From: Opitutus sp. GAS368
Lineage (GTDB): Bacteria > Verrucomicrobiota > Verrucomicrobiia > Opitutales > Opitutaceae
Length of the DNA stretch: 13,170 bases
Direction of reading: 5' to 3'
Assembly: GCA_945862035.1 (NCBI GenBank)
Contig: CAMAXB010000051.1
Location: 1 to 13,170 of the forward strand
The translations under genes were made by a program, and so were the position numbers. A model generated the notes under the pieces. It searched no databases. It was not told the origin of the DNA and saw only the letters and a program-made list of their open reading frames with translations. Positions 5,957 to 12,120 of this stretch are shown here, one piece after another; positions within the stretch are counted from its first letter, which is position 1, and every line of letters starts with the position of its first letter.

Positions 5957-6806
5957 GCCAGACGCGCTTCCGGTGCTGCGCATCCTTTCCGATCTGCATA
6001 TCTTCGATGCGGACAGCCGTATCCGGGATCCGGAGCAGCTCGCCCCCCTTTTTGCGGGGGTGGACCACCTGGTCCTCAATGGCGACACCTGCGACACCGA
6101 GCGCGACCTCCCCGCGGACGAACTTGCAGGGCTTCTGGAGTTTTTTCGCCGCCGCGTGCCGCGGGTCACCTTGCTTACGGGAAATCACGATCCCGCGATC
6201 AGCGAGCTGCACGAGCTCCTGCTCGCCAACGGCGAGGTGTGGGTGACCCACGGCGACGTTCTCTTTCCCGAGGCCAGCCCCTGGAGCACGCTGCGCGCCG
6301 AGCTTGCGCGTCGCATTGATCACCAGTTGGCTGCCGCTCCTGCGGAAGAACGTCACACCCTCGCGACCCGGCTGAGGGCCCACCGCGCCGCCTGTCAAAA
6401 GCTACCCCGGGAATTCGACCGGCGGGCCACCACGGCCATCGCCCGCCTTCACCGCCTGAGCATCACCCTTTTTCCACCGCGCAAGATCATCGCTATGTTG
6501 CGAGCATGGCGCGACACCCCCCGTCTCGCCGCGGACTTGGCCGCCGCCCAGCGGCCCTCGGCGCGCGTGATCATCACCGGGCATATCCACAATCCCGGAG
6601 TCTGGACCCGCCCCTGCGGTCGGGTGGTGATCAATACCGGTGCTTTTGGACCGCCGCGCGGAGCGCTGCTGGTCGACCTGCACGGAGGGGTCCTGACCGT
6701 GCGCAAGGTGACGGCGCGCGGCGGCAGATTCCACCCCGGTGCGAGGGTGGCCGAGATTGCTCTGGCGGCAGGGCACTCCGCTTCGCTAGCCTCGCCTCAC
6801 GCATGA
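5934..6806 (+). CDS. calcineurin-like metallophosphoesterase
   Basis: The 290-residue protein carries the complete dinuclear metal site of the calcineurin-like phosphoesterase fold: DLH at 20-22, GDTCD at 50-54, GNHD at 83-86, HGD at 106-108 and GHIH at 216-219. Between the last two lies a helical, Arg-rich insertion of about 100 residues that could form a cap and shape the substrate pocket. There is no signal peptide, so it is probably cytoplasmic. The layout recalls LpxH-type UDP-2,3-diacylglucosamine hydrolases, which would suit the LPS genes in the window, but the sequence does not let me assign that substrate. The ATG at 5934 follows GAGG by about 10 bases; a GTG at 5971 just before LRILSDLH is the alternative. 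It overlaps the next gene as ATGA. Confidence 0.85.
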   Translation: MPCPSVAEPDALPVLRILSDLHIFDADSRIRDPEQLAPLFAGVDHLVLNGDTCDTERDLPADELAGLLEFFRRRVPRVTLLTGNHDPAISELHELLLANGEVWVTHGDVLFPEASPWSTLRAELARRIDHQLAAAPAEERHTLATRLRAHRAACQKLPREFDRRATTAIARLHRLSITLFPPRKIIAMLRAWRDTPRLAADLAAAQRPSARVIITGHIHNPGVWTRPCGRVVINTGAFGPPRGALLVDLHGGVLTVRKVTARGGRFHPGARVAEIALAAGHSASLASPHA

Positions 6807-7045
6807 GCATGGAAATCGGCTGGTGGAAGAAAGATCCCGAACTGGGCAAATTTCAGGTCGTCGCGACCATCCACGGCGGAAACATCGTCTGGGAACGGAA
6901 ACAGGGGCATCATTCCTCTTGGGAGCCGCATGTGCCCACAGAGGAGGACTGGGACAAGATGCTCAAGGAGGCAGAGACCCGCGTCCCGCGCCGGCTGATC
7001 TCGCCCAAGCAGTTTGCGGCGATCAAGGACCTGCGCGAACGCTGA
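6803..7045 (+). CDS. 80-residue protein of unknown function
   Basis: The ATG overlaps the phosphoesterase stop as ATGA, a strong sign of a real, translationally coupled gene; a second ATG lies two codons later. The protein is short, Trp-rich and soluble. Its first half looks like beta-strands (FQVVATIHGGNIVWERKQGHHSSW) and its second half like helix (TEEDWDKMLKEAETRVPRRL). I recognise no named domain. The combination suggests a small conserved hypothetical protein acting with, or only cotranscribed with, the phosphoesterase. The C-terminus ends just before a 10-bp-period repeat tract. Confidence 0.75.
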   Translation: MSMEIGWWKKDPELGKFQVVATIHGGNIVWERKQGHHSSWEPHVPTEEDWDKMLKEAETRVPRRLISPKQFAAIKDLRER

Positions 7046-7066
7046 GTTCGCCGCCCGCAGAGACCG

Positions 7067-7108
7067 CCCGCGAATTCACGCGAATCGCCGCGAATCCTCG
7101 AATCCGAA
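7067..7108. repeat. 10-bp-period CGCGAAT repeat tract, inverted arm
   Basis: Four decamers can be read from 7069: CGCGAATTCA, CGCGAATCGC, CGCGAATCCT and CGAATCCGAA. The segment 7067-7086 is an imperfect inverted copy of 7168-7186 (CCCGCGAAT and CGCGAATC are shared, differing in the middle by a base or two). The 7046-7175 spacer holds this tract and no gene that I can support. Confidence 0.6.
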
Positions 7109-7158
7109 TTCAGCAGCCTCCGGCTTTGGCCTGAAAATATCCCCTCCGGTCGTTTCTG

Positions 7159-7186
7159 ACTCGTGAAGATTCGCGTTATTCGCGGG
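7159..7186. repeat. CGCGAAT repeat units covering the Nudix gene's stop codon
   Basis: On the minus strand the units are CGCGAATAA, CGCGAATCTT and CACGAGTCAG, a 9-10-bp period. The TAA stop of the Nudix gene (7178-7176) is inside the first unit, so its last codons are repeat-derived. The tract is inverted relative to 7067-7108. Confidence 0.6.
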
Positions 7187-7739
7187 CAACGGATCGAAAT
7201 CCGCCTGGCTGGGTAAGCGCCCGCTTCCAAAGCAGTCGAAACGCCGGCGCAAATTCTGTGGGACGGGCGGCGATCGCCGCTGTGATCGCCGCGGGCGCCA
7301 GCCACTGGCCGCATTCGACCTCCGCGGGATTCAGCGTGAACGGCCCCTCGCCGGTCATCCGATAGATCCAGACGAACTCCCAGCCGGTGTCCTCGCTCGG
7401 TTCCATCCGAAACCAGCGCGCGGGCGGCGAAGCCACGATCACCCCGATCTCCTCGGCGAGTTCGCGCTGGGCGGCGAGGTCATAGTCTTCCCCTGCGTCG
7501 ACATGGCCGGAGCAGGAGGACGCCCAGCAGCCGGGGGACGTATCCTTGGCCCTGGATCGCTTCTGCAGGAAAACTTCGCCCGTCCGGTTGTAAACGACCA
7601 CGTGCACCGCGCGGTGCCACAGGCCGCGGGCGTGGACCTCCCCGCGGGTCGCCTGGCCCACGACCACGTCGTTCGCATCGACCACGTCGAAGCGCTCGTC
7701 CTGCCGTTGGGCCTCAGCATCCTTTACATTAGGATTCAT
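7176..7739 (-). CDS. Nudix hydrolase (YfcD / isopentenyl-diphosphate isomerase-like)
   Basis: The 187-residue protein contains a perfect Nudix box, GX5EX7REUXEEXGU, at 78-100 (GHVDAGE...RELAEEIGV), which binds the catalytic Mg. Before it are FDVVDANDVVVGQATRGEVHARGLWHRAVHVVVYN and FLQKRSRAKDTSPGCW, features of the YfcD/IPP-isomerase-like branch. That resemblance does not show isomerase activity; YfcD-type proteins are uncharacterised diphosphate hydrolases. The ATG at 7739 is preferred because the recognisable domain starts about 17 residues later. An upstream in-frame ATG at 7778 would overlap the divergent gene's start and add 13 repeat-encoded residues. Start and stop both lie in CRCGAAT repeats, so the last few residues are probably not conserved. 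Confidence 0.88.
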   Translation of the reverse strand: MNPNVKDAEAQRQDERFDVVDANDVVVGQATRGEVHARGLWHRAVHVVVYNRTGEVFLQKRSRAKDTSPGCWASSCSGHVDAGEDYDLAAQRELAEEIGVIVASPPARWFRMEPSEDTGWEFVWIYRMTGEGPFTLNPAEVECGQWLAPAAITAAIAARPTEFAPAFRLLWKRALTQPGGFRSVARE

Positions 7740-7754
7740 TCGTGTCCATTCGTG
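7737..7754. repeat. 10-bp-period CATTCGTG repeat at the Nudix start codon
   Basis: The octamer CATTCGTG occurs at 7737-7744 and 7747-7754, exactly 10 bases apart. On the minus strand this is CACGAATG, a variant of the CGCGAAT units at the other end of the Nudix gene. The first CAT is the complement of the preferred Nudix ATG. It lies in the short spacer between two divergent genes, where a promoter would be expected. Confidence 0.55.
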
Positions 7755-7776
7755 GTTCCAAAACCGCCCGAACTCC

Positions 7777-8250
7777 ATGCCGAAAATCGACGTCAACAAG
7801 GTTGCCGAAATCCTCAAGAAGAACTCCATCCCGCCGGCGGTGCTGCGCCAGATTGTCGAGGACATGAATCTGATGGTGCAACCCGAGACAGACGAGGAGA
7901 AGCCGCCCGCGGTCAAAAAGCAGTTCGCCATCGTCATTTCCGATCCCAACGGGGACCTGCCGGACCATGATTTTGTCGGCTGGGTCGTGCAGCTCCCGGA
8001 GAGCGATAGCGTGGCCACCGCACTCGAGCGGATCCACCGCGCCACCTACGAGTTCAACACGACCAAGAAGGGCCGGCTCCTGCCGGTAAAGACGATCGGC
8101 GAGGCCATGGAAAATATCCCGGCCAAGCACTTCAAGGAAGCCGATCTCTGGGTCAAGACCAAGACCCCGGTCCTGCTGCTCAAAACCGACAACGAGATTC
8201 CCACCGACGACGCCAAGGGCAAGGATGCGCGCCGCGGCCGGATGGAGTAA
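7777..8250 (+). CDS. 157-residue soluble protein of unknown function
   Basis: The frame starts at ATG 7777 and ends at TAA 8248-8250, with codon use like its neighbours. I do not recognise the family. The N-terminus (DVNKVAEILKKNSIPPAVLRQIVEDMNLM) looks like two helices. The middle (QFAIVISDPNGDLPDHDFVGWVVQLPESDSVATALERIHRATYEFN) looks like an alpha/beta domain. The C-terminus is Lys/Asp-rich and ends in a basic tail (KGKDARRGRME). There is no signal peptide or membrane segment. It is divergent from the Nudix gene with only 37 bases between preferred starts. The charged, compact design would fit a phage-like or regulatory protein, but nothing shows this. Confidence 0.75.
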   Translation: MPKIDVNKVAEILKKNSIPPAVLRQIVEDMNLMVQPETDEEKPPAVKKQFAIVISDPNGDLPDHDFVGWVVQLPESDSVATALERIHRATYEFNTTKKGRLLPVKTIGEAMENIPAKHFKEADLWVKTKTPVLLLKTDNEIPTDDAKGKDARRGRME

Positions 8251-8303
8251 GCTCGGGTTGGCCTGATCCGCGCCCCCGGGGCGTGCGGACCGGGCTCATG
8301 GCG

Positions 8304-8821
8304 TCAATCGGCCTGGCCGCATCCGAGGAGATAAAGCGTGTCCGCAGGGTCGTCGCCCGGTGCGTCGGGCGCCTAACGGCGGATGGCGTCCGCCGTCTTG
8401 GCGCGGGCAAAGGGAAGCTTGCCCTGAGGCTTGAACTTGCCCGCGACCACATCCGCGATGGCCGCATCGGCGCGCCGAAAAGACCGAGGATCGCCCCCGC
8501 TTTGCGCAGACCGCTGGCCTCGTCGAGGACGGAGGGCGGCCGGAAATAGAGCGCGAGCACCGCGTTGGCCGCACCGACTTCCGCCATCACGGCCTGCACC
8601 TCGGCCCGAGAGGGCGTCATCACCCATGATTTCGCTTGGGCGAGATCGCTGAACGCCAGGAAATCGATCTCGGCGGGAATCGCCCCGCCAAACGTGGTGC
8701 GGGGAGCCATGCCCACGGCCATGACCGGCTCCGGCGCCGCCGGATTGGGAATCGGCCGGATCGTATTCGAAACGTTGATGCAAGGCACGGCGCAGCGGGA
8801 CGCGGCTCGCCGGCGGGACGG
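8304..8821 (-). pseudogene. C-terminal remnant of a GH3 beta-glucosidase
   Basis: Conceptual translation gives about 170 residues matching the end of glycoside hydrolase family 3 beta-glucosidases: FGGAIPAEIDFLAFSDLAQ, then YFRPPSVLDEASGLRKAGAILGLFGA, then (after a frame change) DAAIADVVAGKFKPQGKLPFA, then DTLYLLGCG where intact enzymes usually have DTLYPFGFG. Three lesions are visible: a one-base-type frameshift near 8468-8474, an in-frame TAG at 8375-8373 (one change from the expected CAG), and loss of the whole catalytic N-terminal part, since the frame stops at 8824-8822 and full enzymes have about 700-800 residues. The end TGA is at 8306-8304. It fills the gap between the unknown gene and the DUF192 gene and is almost certainly not functional. 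Confidence 0.85.
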
Positions 8822-8868
8822 TCACCCGACGTGACGGCGTGGCCCGCCGATCCGACAAGCTCGCGAGC

Positions 8869-9405
8869 CTAGTGGGGGAGGCCGAAGGCGCGCGGGGGAA
8901 AGCCCCGCGCTTTCAGGGCGGCCGCTACCGCCGCGAGGTCAAGTTTGTCACCCGGCTTCACCTGATTCGCCTGAAACCAACCTTGATTCAGCTCGACCGC
9001 AAACTGCAGGTCTTTGCGCCGCGAGGGCACCGGGGTCTCGTCGAAGGGATGCAGCGGGTAAATCTCGCGGAGTTCTCCGTCCGCGGTGAAGAAGCCGATA
9101 TCGAGTGGCGTGGGGGTATTGCGCATCCAGAAGCTCAGGCTCTGGGCGCGGGGGTAGACGAAGATCATGCCCTGCTCCGGCTTGAGATCGCGCCGCTCCA
9201 TCAGGCCCCGCTGCATCTCCGCGCCGGTCACCGCAAACTGCAGCTGCACCGTCTGCCCGCCCAGCTTGACGGGGAAATAGTCCCCCACCGACTTCGGAGC
9301 CGCCTCGGCTGCCGGCTGGGCCTGCCCGCACCCGCTCAGCGCCAGCGCCAAAGCGAGAACCCAGCAGCAGCGAGCCGCCCATGAAACCGGATTTGCGTTT
9401 TTCAC
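8869..9405 (-). CDS. DUF192 family lipoprotein
   Basis: This 178-residue protein has a lipoprotein signal peptide: basic N-terminus, hydrophobic stretch, and lipobox LSGC at 23-26, with C26 the lipidated residue. It is therefore probably anchored in the inner or outer membrane facing the periplasm. A complete DUF192 domain follows, with VTGAEMQRGLMERRDLKPEQGMIFVYP, FWMRNTPTPLDIGFF and the C-terminal VKPGDKLDL. Function of DUF192 is not established. The start is a GTG at 9405-9403 that gives a full signal peptide; no strong ribosome-binding site is visible. It is divergent from the M24 peptidase gene, and the 47-base spacer (9406-9452) would hold both promoters if the peptidase starts at 9453. 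Confidence 0.88.
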   Translation of the reverse strand: MKNANPVSWAARCCWVLALALALSGCGQAQPAAEAAPKSVGDYFPVKLGGQTVQLQFAVTGAEMQRGLMERRDLKPEQGMIFVYPRAQSLSFWMRNTPTPLDIGFFTADGELREIYPLHPFDETPVPSRRKDLQFAVELNQGWFQANQVKPGDKLDLAAVAAALKARGFPPRAFGLPH

Positions 9406-9452
9406 AGAGAAGGTGGGTAATCGCCCGGTTCCGCCAACTCAACCCTCTTCCC

Positions 9453-10583
9453 GTGGCCAAGTCCGCCCTGCTTCTTTACACCGATACCCACCGTAGCGCC
9501 GACCTGCGCTACTTCGCCGGATTTGAGGTGCACGATCCCTTCATCGCGCTGGAGGTCGGCTCGCGCAAAATCGGGGTCCTCAACGCGCTCGAGTACGGCC
9601 GCGCCCTAAAAGAGTCGGATTTCGATGCCGTCCTCCGGCTGGAGCTCTTTGTCGAGCGCCTCCGCGTCGGGAATCCCAAGGCCAAGGTGGGTCCCGCCGA
9701 GGTCATTCCGCTGCTGGCGCGCGATTTCAAGATCAAGCAGCTCCATGTGCCGGAGGATTTTCCCGCCGGCCTGCTCGACCGTCTGCGCGCCGCCGGTCTC
9801 AGCGTGAAGGTGATCGAGGGCGCGGTCTTTCCCCAGCGCATCATCAAGTCCGCTGACGAGGCCGCCGCGATTCGGAGCGGCAACCGCTGTGCTTCCGCCG
9901 GTTTCGAGGCCGCCGAGCGCCTTCTGCGCAAAAGCCGGCCCCGCGGCCGGAACTTGCTGCTCGAGGGCAAACCACTAACCAGTGAGCGCGTCCGCTTCGC
10001 CATTGAGGTCGCCTGCCTCGAGGTCGGCGGCGTGGCGGCCAACACCATCGTTGCCGGCGGCGACCAAGCCTGCGATCCCCACTGCCGCGGATCCGGGCCG
10101 CTGCGCCCTGGCGAGCTGGTGATCGTCGATATCTTTCCGCGGATCACCGCCACGGGTTTCCACGGCGACATGACCCGCACCTACCTGCGGGGCCGCGCGA
10201 GCGACGCCCAGTCCAAGCTGGTCGACGCGGTTCGCGCCGCCCAGAAGGCGGCCATCGACGCGATTCGCGCCGGGGTCAACGGCCGCATCGTCCATCAGCA
10301 ATGCCTCGATGTCTTCGCCGCTCGGGGCTACGAGACCCGGCGTACGCCCAAGGGCTCGGTCGGCTTCTTCCACGGCACCGGTCACGGGCTCGGTCTCGAC
10401 ATTCACGAGGCCCCGCGCGTCTCGGCCGTCGACTGCCCCCTGCCGCTCGGTTCTGTTGTCACGGTCGAGCCCGGACTCTACTATCCCGGTCTCGGCGGCT
10501 GCCGGATCGAGGACGTCGTCCAGGTGACCTCCCGCCGCCCCACCCTTCTCTCCCGCCACTCGTACGAGTGGGAATTGCGCTGA
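9453..10583 (+). CDS. M24 family metallopeptidase (Xaa-Pro aminopeptidase type)
   Basis: This 376-residue protein has the creatinase-like N-terminal domain and the pita-bread catalytic domain of peptidase family M24B. All five metal ligands are visible: D226 in VDIFPR, D239 in GDMTRTY, H311 in HGTGHGLG, E339 in VEPGLYY and E353 in RIEDVV. Such enzymes release N-terminal residues before proline, or cut Xaa-Pro dipeptides; the sequence alone does not separate these. There is no signal peptide, so it is cytoplasmic. The GTG at 9453 is preferred: an in-frame ATG at 9381 would add 24 residues with weak coding bias and would overlap the 5' end of the divergent DUF192 gene. The kinase gene follows after 8 bases. 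Confidence 0.9.
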   Translation: MAKSALLLYTDTHRSADLRYFAGFEVHDPFIALEVGSRKIGVLNALEYGRALKESDFDAVLRLELFVERLRVGNPKAKVGPAEVIPLLARDFKIKQLHVPEDFPAGLLDRLRAAGLSVKVIEGAVFPQRIIKSADEAAAIRSGNRCASAGFEAAERLLRKSRPRGRNLLLEGKPLTSERVRFAIEVACLEVGGVAANTIVAGGDQACDPHCRGSGPLRPGELVIVDIFPRITATGFHGDMTRTYLRGRASDAQSKLVDAVRAAQKAAIDAIRAGVNGRIVHQQCLDVFAARGYETRRTPKGSVGFFHGTGHGLGLDIHEAPRVSAVDCPLPLGSVVTVEPGLYYPGLGGCRIEDVVQVTSRRPTLLSRHSYEWELR

Positions 10584-10591
10584 TTCTTTCC

Positions 10592-11581
10592 ATGGCCCTC
10601 TCACCCGCACGCATCCGCAGCCTGCTCGACAAGATCTCCGGTCTCCGCGTCCTCGTCATTGGCGACGTCATGCTGGACCACTACGTGTGGGGCGATGCCA
10701 CCCGCATCTCGCCCGAGGCTCCGGTGCCCGTGGTTGAGATCAAACGCGACACCTACACTCCCGGCGGAGCCGCCAATGTGGCCCTCAATTGCTCCTCCCT
10801 CGGGGCCAAGCCCACCATCGCCGGCTTTATGGGCGAGGACGAGGCCGGTCGCCGCATCCGCGGCATCCTCAAGGCCAGCGGCGTCAAACCCATCAGCACG
10901 ACGGGAACCGGCACGACCATCATCAAGACCCGCGTCATCCTCCAGCATCAGCAGCTTTGCCGCCTCGACCGCGAGGGACCGCCCGCCTCCTATCGGATGG
11001 AAGCCAAGGCGGCGTTGAAACGGCTGGCGGCGGAAATCGCCGAGGCGGACGCCCTCATCTTCTCCGACTACGCCAAGGGCCTCCTGACTGACGATCTCGT
11101 TGCGGCCATCACCGCCCGGGCCCGCGCCAAGGCCACCTTCGTCGCGCTCGATCCCAAACCGAGGAACGCACTGCGTTTTCGCGATCTTGACCTCCTCACG
11201 CCCAATCGGCGCGAGGCCGCCCAACTGGCCGGCATCGAGCTCTCGTCCCATGAGCCCTTCCCAGCGGAGGAAATCTGCCAGCGCATCCATCAGCGCTACC
11301 AGGTAAGGAATCTTGTCATCACGCTGAGCGAGGACGGCATGCTGCTCAGCCGGGACGGCCACGTGCTCAAACAGATTCCCACGGCGGCGCGCGAGGTGTT
11401 CGATGTTTCCGGCGCCGGGGACACCTCCATCGCCGGGCTGGTGTTGGCTCTGGCGGCGGGCGCCGACCTTGAAACGGCCGCCCACTTCGCCAACGCCGCG
11501 GCCGGTGTGGTGGTGGGCAAACTCGGCACGGCGACCGTCACCCCGGCCGAGTTGATCGCCTACGTGGCTCGCAAGCCTTGA
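10592..11581 (+). CDS. D-glycero-beta-D-manno-heptose-7-phosphate kinase (HldE kinase domain / RfaE1 type)
   Basis: The 329-residue protein is a PfkB-family sugar kinase of the RfaE domain I group. It opens with GDVMLDHYVWGDATRISPEAPVPVVE (GDVMLD at 24-29), the heptose kinase hallmark, then GGAANVA for sugar binding, LDPKPRN, LLTPNRREAAQLAG and the PfkB signature DVSGAGDT at 271-278 with catalytic base D277. It phosphorylates D-glycero-D-manno-heptose 7-phosphate at C1 on the way to ADP-heptose for LPS core. The nucleotidyltransferase domain of E. coli HldE is absent, so another protein, not in this window, must supply it. The ATG at 10592 is 8 bases after the peptidase gene. Its stop overlaps the phosphatase start as TTGA. 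Confidence 0.93.
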   Translation: MALSPARIRSLLDKISGLRVLVIGDVMLDHYVWGDATRISPEAPVPVVEIKRDTYTPGGAANVALNCSSLGAKPTIAGFMGEDEAGRRIRGILKASGVKPISTTGTGTTIIKTRVILQHQQLCRLDREGPPASYRMEAKAALKRLAAEIAEADALIFSDYAKGLLTDDLVAAITARARAKATFVALDPKPRNALRFRDLDLLTPNRREAAQLAGIELSSHEPFPAEEICQRIHQRYQVRNLVITLSEDGMLLSRDGHVLKQIPTAAREVFDVSGAGDTSIAGLVLALAAGADLETAAHFANAAAGVVVGKLGTATVTPAELIAYVARKP

Positions 11582-12105
11582 AAGCGCTCTTTCTTGATCG
11601 CGACGGGACCCTGATCGTCGACGTCCCCTACCTCGCCGATCCCACGCGGGTTCAGCTACTCCCCGGGGTCCGCGAGGGTTTCATCCGCGCCCGTGGTCTC
11701 GGCTACCGCTTCTTCCTGTTCACCAACCAGTCCGGGGTCGGTCGCGGCTACTTCACCCTCGATGATGCCCTCCGCTGCAATGCCCGCTTGGTCGAACTGC
11801 TGGAACTCGGGCCGGATATCTTTGCCGGCAGCTGCACCGCCCCCGAGGCCCCGGACCAACCCTCGGTCTACCGCAAGCCCTCACCTCGCTTCATTCTTGA
11901 GATGATCGCCGCCCACGGACTTGACCCGACCCAATGCGTCATGGTCGGCGACCGCGAATCGGATGTCCGCGCCGGGCTCAGCGCCGGCACGCGCGCGGCC
12001 GGGGTCTGCACCGGCGAGTATGACGAGGCCACCTGGCATCGGCTCGCGATCCCCGGGGTCACCGTACACGTCGACTTCGGGGCATTTGCGAAAACGCTCG
12101 CCTGA
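11578..12105 (+). CDS. D-glycero-D-manno-heptose 1,7-bisphosphate phosphatase-like HAD protein (GmhB-like)
   Basis: This 175-residue HAD phosphatase directly follows the heptose kinase, where GmhB removes the C7 phosphate. Motif I is FLDRDGTL with D7 and D9, motif II FTNQSGVGRG at 48-57, motif III lysine K100 in YRKPSP, and motif IV VGDRESD with D125 and D129. The start is TTG at 11578, overlapping the kinase stop as TTGA; no other start would leave motif I intact. GmhB and HisB-N normally hold a zinc ion with a Cys/His cluster just before RKP; here that loop reads GSCTAPEAPDQPSVYRKP with a single cysteine (C86), so no such site is possible. Context favours heptose-bisphosphate; histidinol phosphate remains an alternative. 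Confidence 0.83.
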   Translation: MKALFLDRDGTLIVDVPYLADPTRVQLLPGVREGFIRARGLGYRFFLFTNQSGVGRGYFTLDDALRCNARLVELLELGPDIFAGSCTAPEAPDQPSVYRKPSPRFILEMIAAHGLDPTQCVMVGDRESDVRAGLSAGTRAAGVCTGEYDEATWHRLAIPGVTVHVDFGAFAKTLA

Positions 12106-12120
12106 GCTCTGGTCCGCGGC

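Noticed and set aside
5468..6169. 233-residue minus-strand frame spanning the 5617-5933 gap
   Set aside because: It overlaps the YhcH-family and phosphoesterase genes out of frame, and its translation is Arg/Ser/Pro-rich. The plus-strand 85-residue frame has better codon use.
7067..7186. CRISPR array or insertion-sequence end repeats
   Set aside because: The units are about 10 bases with no unique spacers, and no transposase or cas gene is nearby. A degenerate dispersed repeat explains it better.
7503..7970. 155-residue plus-strand frame across the Nudix gene and the next gene
   Set aside because: It is antisense to the Nudix box region and then runs out of frame through the 157-residue gene.
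8268..8286. G+C-rich hairpin as a terminator after the 157-residue gene
   Set aside because: The stem has almost no loop and is not followed by a T-run, so I do not call it a terminator.
8180..8788. Intact 202-residue minus-strand gene at the GH3 remnant
   Set aside because: The frame is open, but after the GH3-like blocks its C-terminal third is unrelated Arg-rich sequence. The true GH3 continuation is in another frame and contains a TAG, so this is a broken gene.
8839..9384. 181-residue plus-strand frame opposite the DUF192 gene
   Set aside because: Antisense shadow; the minus strand has a lipobox and a complete DUF192 domain.
10601..11485. 294-residue minus-strand frame opposite the heptose kinase
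   Set aside because: Antisense shadow of a well-supported PfkB kinase; no domain is visible.
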